A stretch of 33,397 nt of DNA, from the NCBI GenBank assembly GCA_937127125.1, contig CAKZLO010000042.1, positions 1 through 33,397 of the forward strand. Reading direction: 5' to 3'. Shown in pieces: positions 24,377 through 32,356 of the stretch; position 1 is the stretch's first letter; every line of letters begins with the position of its first letter. A program made the position numbers and the translations under genes. This DNA is from an uncultured Ardenticatenia bacterium. GTDB taxonomy: Bacteria > Chloroflexota > Anaerolineae > 4572-78 > NAK82. The notes beneath the pieces are model-generated. The model searched no databases. It was not told the DNA's origin and saw only the letters and a list, made by a program, of their open reading frames with translations.

Positions 24377-26704
24377 ATGTCTAGGCGTGCATCCAGCAAG
24401 AAGCGCTCTGCCCAGCGCAACAGACGACCCGAGGTGGCTGGGGTTATTTTGCTTATATTAGCGCTGATCACAGCTCTCAGCCTTCTCTCGGCCAATCGCG
24501 GTCCCATCACTCACCAATGGCTGTACTTTCTGAACCAACTTGTCGGTTGGGGCGTATACGCAATGCCGCTACTTCTGGCAGCGCTGGGCATTTGGCTGCT
24601 GCGCCGTTTCGCTCTGGATCGGACAGAGGAGCAAGGGGAAAAGCTGATAGGGGGACTCCTCCTTTTCTTGACTCTACTGGCCATCTTCCAGCTGATAGAG
24701 CCGCGTGAGGAGCTTGCCACAGAGGCACAACCAGGCGGTGGAGGGGTGGTCGGCTGGGCTATCGGCACCATGCTTACGAACGGTCTAGGTGCAGTTGGGA
24801 CCGTGATCGTGCTGGCTGCTGTGCTCTTTGTATGTCTCATCTTGCTTTCAGACCTGTCGTTTGCCGAGCTGATCCTATGGGTGCGCGGGCAAGTCCAGAG
24901 AATGAAGGAGAGGCGACGCCAGGAGGAGTTGGCTCGCATGAGCGCTCAACCACCTTTGCCTTCTCCTCAGCAGGAGGCAAAGACACCCAGTTTGCTAAGA
25001 CGTTTGCTTTCACCACCTGAGGCATCCGTTCCTGCTCCGCAAATGCGACCGCGAGTTACGACACTCTCTCAAGAGGCATTATCAAGCCCAACCAGTCCAT
25101 CTCGACCAGGGGCCTCTGGTACTTCCCCGTCAGGTGCCCTTGCCCCAAGAGTTGTGGGGGGTCAGGTGTGGAGGCTGCCCCCCATTGAGGCGATCTTGGA
25201 GGAAAGCGTCGAGCAAGAGATCAGTCAACAAGATATCCGCGAGCGAGTGCGCATTATTGAGGAAACGCTGGCCAGCTTTGGGATTGAGGCGCGTGTGCGC
25301 GAGATAAACCCGGGTCCGGCGGTCACCCAGTTTAGCATTGAGCCCGGTTATATGAATACGAAGGATGCCCAGGGACAACCGCGCAAGGTGCGTGTATCCC
25401 GAATCGTCAACCTGGCCAACGACCTTGCCCTTGCTCTCTCGGCCAGCCCCATTCGCATTGAGGCACCTATCCCCGGAAGGCCTTATGTGGGCATCGAGGT
25501 GCCCAACACTGTCAAGTCACTGGTGTCTTTGCGCAGTATCCTTGAGTCGGACGTGTTCAGACAACATCCTGGTGCGTTGCGCTTCGCGTTGGGGCGTGAT
25601 GTTTCCGGTCAACCGATTGTGGCAGACTTGGCAGCTATGCCACATTTACTAATCGCGGGCGCCACTGGCTCTGGAAAGAGTGTCTGCATCAACGCGATCA
25701 TTGCAGCTTTCCTGTTCACACATACGCCAGAAACGCTCCGCATGATTATGGTGGACCCTAAAATGGTGGAACTGATCGGGTACAACGGCATCCCTCACCT
25801 GCTCGCTCCCGTTGTGGTTGAGCTGGACAGGGTGATGGGAGTGCTCAACTGGGCTACTCGTGAAATGGATCAGCGTTATAAGACTTTTTCCCAGCTGGGT
25901 GTGCGCAATCTGGTAGCCTACAATGAGCTGATGCTGAGCAAGGGGCAGCCCCCCATGCCCTATATCGTGATAATCGTGGATGAGCTGGCCGATCTCATGA
26001 TAACGGCTCCGGATGAGGTGGAGCGGACGGTTACTCGCATTGCCCAGATGGCGCGTGCTACCGGCATCCATCTCATTATTGCCACCCAACGTCCCTCTGT
26101 GGATGTTGTCACAGGACTCATCAAGGCTAACTTCCCGGCTCGCATTGCATTTGCAGTGACCAGCCAAGTGGACTCGCGAGTTATCCTGGATACTCCTGGA
26201 GCAGAAAGGCTGCTTGGACGTGGCGATATGCTTTTCATGTCCCCCGAGAGCACCAAGCTGCAACGGTTGCAAGGCGTTTATGTCTCAGATCGGGAGCTGT
26301 CACGGCTGGTGCGCTTTTGGAAGGGCATAGGGACACCTCAGCAGACATCGTTGCCATCGGCGGACACTGGGCGCTCAGCGTCCGATGTGGCTGGCCTGAA
26401 AGGACAGGCAGTGGTACAGGCGACGTTGTGGCCGGAAGCCGAAGACCTCAACGAAAGTGTCTCCTCAGAAAAAGGTGAGGATGACCTGCTGGAGCGAGCC
26501 ATTGAGGTGGTGCGCTCACAGCGTCGTGCTTCGGTTTCGCTCTTGCAACGGCGTCTGCGTATCGGATATGCTCGTGCTGCGCGTCTGATAGATCTACTGG
26601 AAGAGCGTGGTATCATTGGTCCCGATGAAGGGGGCGGTCGCGCCCGCCAGGTGTTTGTTACTGCGCCAGGCGAGGGAGAGAAGCGAGAACCCAGTGGTCG
26701 GTGA
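24377..26704 (+). CDS. ftsK: FtsK/SpoIIIE DNA translocase
   Basis: This 775-residue membrane-anchored motor pumps chromosome ends through the division septum. About four membrane helices lie within the first 165 residues, followed by a Pro/Ser-rich linker to about 260. The RecA-like motor then has Walker A GATGSGKS (about 428-435) and Walker B IVIIVDELADLM (about 530), and ATQRPSVDVVTGLIKANFPARIAF, the FtsK signature. The C-terminal winged-helix gamma domain (VSLLQRRLRIGYARAARLIDLLEERGIIGP) would read KOPS/SRS-type polar sequences. GGGGAGGA precedes the ATG by six bases. The length matches SpoIIIE-type proteins (about 790), shorter than E. coli FtsK. The next gene overlaps its 3' end. Confidence 0.96.
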   Translation: MSRRASSKKRSAQRNRRPEVAGVILLILALITALSLLSANRGPITHQWLYFLNQLVGWGVYAMPLLLAALGIWLLRRFALDRTEEQGEKLIGGLLLFLTLLAIFQLIEPREELATEAQPGGGGVVGWAIGTMLTNGLGAVGTVIVLAAVLFVCLILLSDLSFAELILWVRGQVQRMKERRRQEELARMSAQPPLPSPQQEAKTPSLLRRLLSPPEASVPAPQMRPRVTTLSQEALSSPTSPSRPGASGTSPSGALAPRVVGGQVWRLPPIEAILEESVEQEISQQDIRERVRIIEETLASFGIEARVREINPGPAVTQFSIEPGYMNTKDAQGQPRKVRVSRIVNLANDLALALSASPIRIEAPIPGRPYVGIEVPNTVKSLVSLRSILESDVFRQHPGALRFALGRDVSGQPIVADLAAMPHLLIAGATGSGKSVCINAIIAAFLFTHTPETLRMIMVDPKMVELIGYNGIPHLLAPVVVELDRVMGVLNWATREMDQRYKTFSQLGVRNLVAYNELMLSKGQPPMPYIVIIVDELADLMITAPDEVERTVTRIAQMARATGIHLIIATQRPSVDVVTGLIKANFPARIAFAVTSQVDSRVILDTPGAERLLGRGDMLFMSPESTKLQRLQGVYVSDRELSRLVRFWKGIGTPQQTSLPSADTGRSASDVAGLKGQAVVQATLWPEAEDLNESVSSEKGEDDLLERAIEVVRSQRRASVSLLQRRLRIGYARAARLIDLLEERGIIGPDEGGGRARQVFVTAPGEGEKREPSGR

Positions 26705-27899
26705 GGCACTGCGTTGTCTGACGTTGCTCTTGGTAATTCCACCAGGAGTGCTGCTTCTCGGTCCTCTATTACTGATTGCAGCTGCCAAAGGTACCCAGCG
26801 TCTTGGTCCACTGACCCTTGACGTGCGGCGCAGTGGTTCGAGGGGACGTGTGACAGCCGGTCTAACAGGGTTTGTACTGTGGATTGCAGTCTGGGGAGGA
26901 CTGTTGTGGTTGTTTTGGCCAGTAGCTGAGCGCTTTAACTTCTCATATAGTATCGCCTCACCGCCAATGACGCAAGCGCTATCGCCCACTTCCGGGTCGG
27001 GCGAGGTCAATCTGACCGCTAGTGTCACCGCCTTTGCCACATTGCCGCCTGTAGCTAGGTTGCCCCTCGCAGATGGTACAACACCGCTTGTTGCGCAGTC
27101 AACGCCACCGCTTGTTTCATCCAGTGTTGTGCCCTCCGTCACCGCGCATGGTTCGTTAGTGTCGCCTACCTTTACACCATTGGTAGTCTCCACGCCTAGC
27201 CTGAAGTTGAGAATCACACCGTCTGCTACTGGTTTCGCATTGCCGACGCCCACCTTTACGATGACACCGACAGAGCCTCCAACCGCGACTTCTACTCCTA
27301 CTCCGTCTGCGACATGGACGCCCACTCCAACGGCGAGCCCATCTCCAAAGCCAACGGTGACACCCACTGAGAGTCCATCTCCGACCGCGACGGTGACGCC
27401 AACGCCGACCGAAACGTCGACCCCGACGCAGATGCTCGTGAGGGTGCCGTCACCTACCCCGTCATATACTGTGACGGCGTCACCTACGCCGTCGCCCACG
27501 GTCACTGCGACGCCAACAGCGGACTATGCGCGAGAGGCGATTGCAACTGTCGGGGTAGCTAACGAAGCGTTGCGGCTTGCGATCGAGCTCCCTTCGCAAG
27601 AACGATTGAGCACCCTTGGCGAATACTGGAAGGAGAGAGCGTTTCCAAACGTGCAAGCCTTTGTCTTTTCCATAATCAAGCTTGTAGGAAGACCGGTCAA
27701 GGCGTCCTATGTATATCTGATACCTCCAAGCGCTACATATGACCATCTTAGAAGGAGGGCGCACGTGAACGCGATTGAAATCTGGACATACGAAGGTTCT
27801 AAGGTGGTCTACAAAGAGGAATTTGTGTTTCATTACGTTCTGGCGCAGCATGGGACAGGCTGGGCAATTGTCGATTATACTTATAGAAATGTGCCATGA
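26694..27899 (+). CDS. membrane-anchored protein with long Thr/Pro-rich linker
   Basis: I do not recognise the family. The protein of about 401 residues has two N-terminal hydrophobic segments (LTLLLVIPPGVLLLGPLLLIAAA and GFVLWIAVWGGLLWLFW). A Ser/Thr/Pro spacer follows, becoming near-perfect TPTP/SPTP repeats at about residues 183-278 (27242-27525). The C-terminal domain of about 120 residues is alpha/beta-like (AREAIATVGVANEALRLAIELP and so on, ending VDYTYRNVP). It would sit in the membrane with the C-terminal domain held away by the linker. The GTG at 26694, overlapping the end of ftsK by 11 bases, is chosen over 26607, which lies deep in ftsK. The linker DNA is low-complexity and prone to slippage. 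Confidence 0.7.
   Translation: MVGEALRCLTLLLVIPPGVLLLGPLLLIAAAKGTQRLGPLTLDVRRSGSRGRVTAGLTGFVLWIAVWGGLLWLFWPVAERFNFSYSIASPPMTQALSPTSGSGEVNLTASVTAFATLPPVARLPLADGTTPLVAQSTPPLVSSSVVPSVTAHGSLVSPTFTPLVVSTPSLKLRITPSATGFALPTPTFTMTPTEPPTATSTPTPSATWTPTPTASPSPKPTVTPTESPSPTATVTPTPTETSTPTQMLVRVPSPTPSYTVTASPTPSPTVTATPTADYAREAIATVGVANEALRLAIELPSQERLSTLGEYWKERAFPNVQAFVFSIIKLVGRPVKASYVYLIPPSATYDHLRRRAHVNAIEIWTYEGSKVVYKEEFVFHYVLAQHGTGWAIVDYTYRNVP
27242..27525 (+). repeat. low-complexity Thr/Pro-coding repeat tract
   Basis: Degenerate hexamer-scale repeats of the kind CCGACG/CCAACG/CCCACT encode alternating Thr/Ser-Pro. The tract produces a spurious long Gly/Val/Asp-rich frame on the opposite strand. It may vary in length between strains. 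Confidence 0.7.
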
Positions 27900-27985
27900 C
27901 CGCGTCGTCTCGGTGAAAATAGCTTGTGCAGCTCAGAGCAGCTCAAGGTACCGAGCGCTATTGTCGATCTAAATAGGAGCAGGAA

Positions 27986-29359
27986 TTGGCAAAAAGTCAG
28001 ACACGGTTTGTTTGCCAACAGTGTGGAAGCATCCAAACCCGATGGCTGGGACGGTGTCCGGAGTGTGGTGAGTGGAATAGCCTGGTCGAGACGCCTTTTC
28101 CGGCTCAGGGCGCCCGCGCGAGCCGCACGCCAACCGTTGAGGGTTCGGAAAGCCGACCTCGCCAGCTGAGTGAAATATCCACCGACGGTTTCGATCGCCT
28201 GTCGCTCGGTATCGGGGAGCTGGATCGTGTCTTGGGTGGTGGCTTGGTGCCGGGATCACTGGTTCTGATCGGAGGCGATCCAGGTATTGGCAAGAGCACA
28301 TTGGTGCTGCAAGCATGTGGTCATATCGCGAGCAATGAGCGCCCCGTTCTCTACATCTCGGGAGAGGAGAGCGCGGAGCAGATTAAACTGCGTTCCAGTC
28401 GTATCGGTGTCAGTGGAGACGGGCTCTATATCTTGCCGGAGACTAATCTGGATGTGATTATTCATCACGTTCAGCAGTACCAACCACAGCTGGTGGTCGT
28501 TGATTCCATTCAAACAGTCTACGTAAACGATCTGGATTCCCCGGCCGGGTCCATTGGTCAGGTGCGCGAATGTGCAGCTCGTTTGATGCGTGTGGCCAAG
28601 ACGCACAGCATTCCGGTCCTCCTCGTTGGTCATGTAACCAAAACAGGGGTTATTGCCGGCCCACGTGTTCTAGAGCACACCGTGGACACCGTGCTATACC
28701 TGGAGGGCGACCGATTTCACATTCATCGACTGTTGCGTTGTGTCAAGAATCGCTTTGGACCGGCAAGTGAAGTGGGAGTCTTCGAGATGCAAGACACCGG
28801 TATGATCGAAGTGGCGAACCCCAGCCAGGTGTTCCTGGCCGAGAGGCTGGCACAGGCTGCTGGATCGGCGATCGCCGTGACAATGGAAGGCACGCGTCCT
28901 CTACTGGTGGAGATCCAGGCACTCAGCAGCACCACCGTTTTTGGCAATCCGCGCCGCACAGCAAACGGGATTGACCTCAACCGACTATGGCTGTTGGTGG
29001 CTGTATTAAGCAAGCGCGTCGGTGTGCGGTTGTTCGATCAAGATATATTTGTCAACGTGGTGGGTGGCTTTAAGGTCAACGAACCGGCAGCTGATCTTGC
29101 TGTCGCGTGTGCCATCAATTCGAGCTTCCGTGATGTGCCCGTTGCCTCGGATATAGCAGTGATCGGTGAAGTTGGGCTCTCTGGTGAGCTGCGGGCAGTA
29201 ACTCAGCTGGAAACGCGCCTTAAGGAGGCAGCCAGGTTGGGTTTTAAGCGATGTCTGGTGCCTCAGTCACGTTCGCTCCAGCGGATCAAAGTGCCCGACT
29301 TGGAGATTCTGGTCGCGCGTACGCTCGCCCAAGCCCTTGAGATCGCATTGTTGTCGTGA
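27986..29359 (+). CDS. radA: DNA repair protein RadA/Sms
   Basis: This 457-residue protein helps process recombination intermediates and branch migration. An N-terminal C4 zinc finger has Cys10, Cys13, Cys24 and Cys27 (CQQCGS and CPECGEW). The RecA-like ATPase has Walker [10 protein letters not shown] near 97-105 and the RadA-specific KNRFG motif near 253-257. A Lon-protease-like domain forms the C-terminus ([29 protein letters not shown]). The start is TTG at 27986 with AGGAG six bases upstream, giving MAKSQTRF, the usual RadA start. It overlaps the DUF951 gene start. Confidence 0.96.
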   Translation: MAKSQTRFVCQQCGSIQTRWLGRCPECGEWNSLVETPFPAQGARASRTPTVEGSESRPRQLSEISTDGFDRLSLGIGELDRVLGGGLVPGSLVLIGGDPGIGKSTLVLQACGHIASNERPVLYISGEESAEQIKLRSSRIGVSGDGLYILPETNLDVIIHHVQQYQPQLVVVDSIQTVYVNDLDSPAGSIGQVRECAARLMRVAKTHSIPVLLVGHVTKTGVIAGPRVLEHTVDTVLYLEGDRFHIHRLLRCVKNRFGPASEVGVFEMQDTGMIEVANPSQVFLAERLAQAAGSAIAVTMEGTRPLLVEIQALSSTTVFGNPRRTANGIDLNRLWLLVAVLSKRVGVRLFDQDIFVNVVGGFKVNEPAADLAVACAINSSFRDVPVASDIAVIGEVGLSGELRAVTQLETRLKEAARLGFKRCLVPQSRSLQRIKVPDLEILVARTLAQALEIALLS

Positions 29360-29574
29360 TAACTATGATTGATCCGACCGATATCCAAATTGACGATGTT
29401 GTTCAGTTGCGTAAACCCCATCCCTGCGGGGGCAACACGTGGCAGGTGGTCCGAATCGGCACAGATATTGGCATCCGTTGTCTCACCTGTCATCGGCGTG
29501 TCCTATTGCCGAGAAGTGAATTCGCGCGTCGTGTCAAGGTTGTCTTGCAGCGCAAAATGTCTCAGCAGGGATAA
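29356..29574 (+). CDS. DUF951 small zinc-ribbon-like protein
   Basis: This protein of about 72 residues matches the DUF951 pattern: a short beta-rich start, [21 protein letters not shown], then [18 protein letters not shown]. The Cys in HPCG and the CLTC pair suggest a metal site. DUF951 proteins are widespread in Firmicutes and Chloroflexota and have no firm function; nucleic-acid binding is plausible. The GTG at 29356 overlaps the radA stop (GTGA), and an ATG at 29365 is an equally good start. Coupling to radA suggests co-expression. Confidence 0.88.
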   Translation: MITMIDPTDIQIDDVVQLRKPHPCGGNTWQVVRIGTDIGIRCLTCHRRVLLPRSEFARRVKVVLQRKMSQQG

Positions 29575-29580
29575 GCCTGT

Positions 29581-29610
29581 TTGTGACAACACGTACTGGG
29601 ATGCTATACT
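29581..29610 (+). promoter_or_regulatory. candidate extended -10 promoter
   Basis: TTGTGA (29581-29586) and TATACT (29605-29610) are 18 bases apart, with TG one base before the -10 (TGCTATACT). It lies just after the DUF951 stop and about 50 bases before the next gene, so that gene and the envelope genes after it probably form a separate transcript. Confidence 0.6.
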
Positions 29611-29658
29611 TTGTGAAGTGGAAACCAGTCCGGTACTGCTGAGAGGGAGCAAGTCAGC

Positions 29659-30066
29659 GTGAACTTATCAAAGAGACCAGCACATAGTTCGGCTTCTTGG
29701 GGAGCGTTTGTCTTGTTCTACGTGCTGATGCTCATCATCATCGCCTTTCTGGATTGGATGAATGGGCTGTTACGTCTGCCTTACTACCTCACTCAGGTAG
29801 GGTTATTGACGTTAGGTGTGGGGATTTTCGCCATTTGCGGCTGGCGCTTTCCCTCCATGCAGGCTGAATATAGCGCATTGCTTGCCTTTACAGTTGGGGT
29901 GTTGACTATCATACCTGCAGTTCTGATGAGTTTGCAGCATATGACGGAAGGGTTCTGGAATCAGTATTTCTTGATCGCCTTCGGAATGGCAAGTGGTAGT
30001 TCGCTGGGTTTTCTGTTTACCAGCTTGGCGAGGAGTCGCGTTGCTGCGCGCCCGAAGAAGGAATGA
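29659..30066 (+). CDS. small four-helix membrane protein, unknown function
   Basis: I do not recognise this 135-residue protein. Four hydrophobic helices are visible near residues 15-34, 43-62, 73-92 and 103-123, with a basic C-terminus (ARSRVAARPKKE) that should face the cytoplasm. There are no obvious catalytic residues. The start is GTG with AGGGAG nine bases upstream. It precedes the glycosyltransferase gene by 14 bases, so a role in envelope lipid or glycan handling is a guess from context only. Confidence 0.75.
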   Translation: MNLSKRPAHSSASWGAFVLFYVLMLIIIAFLDWMNGLLRLPYYLTQVGLLTLGVGIFAICGWRFPSMQAEYSALLAFTVGVLTIIPAVLMSLQHMTEGFWNQYFLIAFGMASGSSLGFLFTSLARSRVAARPKKE

Positions 30067-30080
30067 GCGGATAGCACTCC

Positions 30081-31046
30081 ATGTCCACAGGTGAACCTTG
30101 TTCTACACCACCTATAATCCGTTGTAGCGTTGGGATTACCGCCCACAACGAAGAGGCTAACATCGGTCAGCTCCTAGAAGCTATGCGTAACCAGCGCCTG
30201 CGTACGGTGGAAATCACCGAGATCATTGTGGTCGCTTCGGGTTGTACAGATCGCACCGAGGAAATCGTGCGCGAGCACATGGCCTGCGACCCGCGCATCA
30301 AGCTGATCGTCCAGGAAAAGCGTGAGGGCAAGACCGCGGCAGTCAATCTTTTCTTGGCCCATGCAAAGGAGAACATCTGTGTTTTGGAAAGCGGTGACAC
30401 ATTGCCTGGCGAGGATGCTATCGAAAGCATGGTGCGGATGTTCGCCGATCCTGCTGTGGGTATGACTGGCGCGCACAAGGTGCCGGTGAATGCGCCGGAG
30501 CACATTGTGGGGTACATGAGCCACTTGCGCCTCCGCTTGGAACACCAGCTATGTCTTGAGATTCCGCGCTTGGGTGAGCTGATCGCGTTCCGCAAGGTGT
30601 TCGACCATATTCCCCATGATGTGGCCATGGATGAAGCTTTTGTGGAAGCATTGGTGGTGCGTCGCGGACTGCAGGTGCGTTATGCGCCGGATGCAGTGGT
30701 GTATAACATGGGCCCGCAAACAGTGGGTGATTTTATCAAGCAGCGCCGGCGCAACTACGCAGGACACTTGCACCTGATGGAAAAGTATGGTTATCGAGTA
30801 TCAAGCCTGGATGCCGGTCGGGTGTTGCGCTTGGCATTGACAGAAGTGTGGCGTGCTCTCCAGCTCATCTGGGCACTCTTTGTGTTGGCTTTGCTTGAAG
30901 GCGTAGCACGGCTGCTCGGTTGGTGGGACTACCGTGTGCGCCACCGCCGACATGAGGTGTGGGATATCGCCTGGACCACCAAGCGAGTGACCCCTCCATC
31001 TAGCGTGCATCTTTCGTCTTTACCACCTCACACAAGACAGGAATGA
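30081..31046 (+). CDS. family 2 (GT-A) glycosyltransferase
   Basis: This 321-residue inverting glycosyltransferase has VGITAHNEEANIGQLLEAM at about 17-35 for the nucleotide-sugar site, a TEIIVVASGCTDRTEEI strand-helix, and ESGDTLPGEDAI in the DxD position. Later motifs are AMDEAFVEALVVRRGLQVRY and QRRRNYAGH, a variant of Q(Q/R)xRW. One hydrophobic segment, LQLIWALFVLALLEGVARLLGW, near residues 257-280 anchors it to the membrane. Together with the UPF0104 protein four bases downstream it is likely to build a membrane glycolipid. Such pairs are common, with the UPF0104 protein assisting lipid handling. Confidence 0.88.
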   Translation: MSTGEPCSTPPIIRCSVGITAHNEEANIGQLLEAMRNQRLRTVEITEIIVVASGCTDRTEEIVREHMACDPRIKLIVQEKREGKTAAVNLFLAHAKENICVLESGDTLPGEDAIESMVRMFADPAVGMTGAHKVPVNAPEHIVGYMSHLRLRLEHQLCLEIPRLGELIAFRKVFDHIPHDVAMDEAFVEALVVRRGLQVRYAPDAVVYNMGPQTVGDFIKQRRRNYAGHLHLMEKYGYRVSSLDAGRVLRLALTEVWRALQLIWALFVLALLEGVARLLGWWDYRVRHRRHEVWDIAWTTKRVTPPSSVHLSSLPPHTRQE

Positions 31047-31050
31047 AACG

Positions 31051-32040
31051 TTGAAGAAACACCTATTCACCTTGCTCAAGGTGGTAGTCAGCCTGGGCCT
31101 GATTACATATTTGTTTACACGTATGGATCTTGGGCAAGTGCAGTTTGCACTGCACACTGCTGACTATCTATACCTGCTGCCGGCAGCTTTGTCATTTCTC
31201 GCGGCGATGACCAACTCGGCTTTTAAATGGTACATTTTGTTGCGTGCTCAACGCGTTAATGTGCCTTTCCGTGCTATTCTCAGCTACACATACGTGGGTT
31301 TCTTTTTTAACAACTTTCTGCCTGCTAACGTGGGCGGAGATGTCATGCGTGGTTATGGCCTGGCGCGCTACACAGAGCGCACTGCTGAAGCAGCCGTGAG
31401 TGTGATCGTAGACCGCATTGTAGGGTTGTTGGCTTTTATGGCAAGCGCGGCAGTGTCAGCTGCGGTGGCAGTCCTGCTAATGCACCGCACAGAGCTGCAA
31501 GGCGTGGAACTGGCAGCCGTGCTTGGGCTTGGCCTTGTGACAGGTGGATTGGCTGGCATGCTCAGCCGTCGGGTGCGCAGCTTGCTTGGCAAGGCCTTCA
31601 GTTGGGGACCACTTACTGCGCTGTCGTCCATCTATCGGAGTGTTTCAGAGGCGCTTGATGCCTATCGCCATAGCTACAGCACCTTGCTGGCAGCTTTCTG
31701 TGTTTCTTTGCTCACCCTTATCCTCACTAACCTGACCGACTACCTAATTGCTCAGTCACTGGGTGGCGGTGTTGCTTTGATCTACATTTTTATCTTCAAT
31801 CCCATTATTGCGTTCGTTTTGTTGGTGCCCATTTCGATCGGTGGGTTGGGTGTCACGCAAGCTGCCTACCCCTTCTTCTATGGGTTGGTCGGGGTACCAA
31901 CCAGCCTAGCTTTTTCCATTTCATTGCTTAAACAACTGATCGTCTACGCTACCAGCTTGCTTGGAGGAATTCTATGGTGGCGTGGAAGGGCAGGTGCGGG
32001 TGAAGCGACTCGTTACCCTGTGGAGGTATCAGGCACCTGA
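31051..32040 (+). CDS. UPF0104 (YbhN/AglD/LPG-synthase transmembrane-like) protein
   Basis: This 329-residue polytopic membrane protein with seven or eight helices belongs to the group related to the flippase domain of lysylphosphatidylglycerol synthase. Signature stretches are NNFLPANVGGDVMRGYGLAR in the first half and VPISIGGLGVTQAAYPFFYG near the end. No catalytic aminoacyl-transfer domain is attached, so lipid flipping or assisting the adjacent glycosyltransferase is more likely than lysyl transfer. The start is TTG with AGGA nearby (AGGAATGAAACG). It is the last gene of its cluster. Confidence 0.88.
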   Translation: MKKHLFTLLKVVVSLGLITYLFTRMDLGQVQFALHTADYLYLLPAALSFLAAMTNSAFKWYILLRAQRVNVPFRAILSYTYVGFFFNNFLPANVGGDVMRGYGLARYTERTAEAAVSVIVDRIVGLLAFMASAAVSAAVAVLLMHRTELQGVELAAVLGLGLVTGGLAGMLSRRVRSLLGKAFSWGPLTALSSIYRSVSEALDAYRHSYSTLLAAFCVSLLTLILTNLTDYLIAQSLGGGVALIYIFIFNPIIAFVLLVPISIGGLGVTQAAYPFFYGLVGVPTSLAFSISLLKQLIVYATSLLGGILWWRGRAGAGEATRYPVEVSGT

Positions 32041-32237
32041 ACCTGCCGAGCACTATGCGTGGCAGTCTTCCCTGATCTGCACTTGCTCAAAGTATCCATA
32101 CAAAGGTGCACCTGGCTGTCAGACCCTTTGTGTCTACCAGCATCCGCGATTTCCTCCTGCTTTGCCTTATTGGGTATCGAGGCTTATGCTGCGCTATCTG
32201 GGGTTCCTCTCAGGGAGAGGATATCTTGCGAAGAGGG
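32041..32237 (+). other. intergenic part with two weak stems, no supported gene
   Basis: The 316-base gap 32041-32356 has no supported gene. CTGCC/GGCAG pairs soon after the UPF0104 stop and CCTCTC/GAGAGG pairs with a three-base loop at 32206-32220. Neither is followed by a T-run. Either could be a weak terminator for the preceding gene. The right part holds the promoter of the VWA gene. Confidence 0.4.
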
Positions 32238-32266
32238 TTGCCTGCGCACAGTCATTTGCATATAAT
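32238..32266 (+). promoter_or_regulatory. promoter of the VWA-domain gene
   Basis: TTGCCT (32238-32243) and a perfect TATAAT (32261-32266) are 17 bases apart. Transcription would start near 32273, leaving a leader of about 85 bases before the AAGGAGGT ribosome-binding site. Confidence 0.75.
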
Positions 32267-32356
32267 TAAGGGTATTCCGGGGTGAGCAATGAGAAAGCCG
32301 GACATTCTCCACCGAGGGGATGTCTACATCGCCAGTGCAATGCCAAGGAGGTCACA

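Noticed and set aside
25649-26272. Minus-strand open frame of 207 codons
   Set aside because: It is antisense to the FtsK motor domain and has no supported start or motif.
26594-27505. Minus-strand open frame of 303 codons rich in Gly/Val/Asp
   Set aside because: It is the mirror of the Thr/Pro repeat tract; its repetitive composition comes from the low-complexity DNA.
31961-32269. Plus-strand frame of 102 codons after the UPF0104 gene
   Set aside because: It starts inside the UPF0104 gene in another frame, overlaps the VWA promoter and resembles no family.
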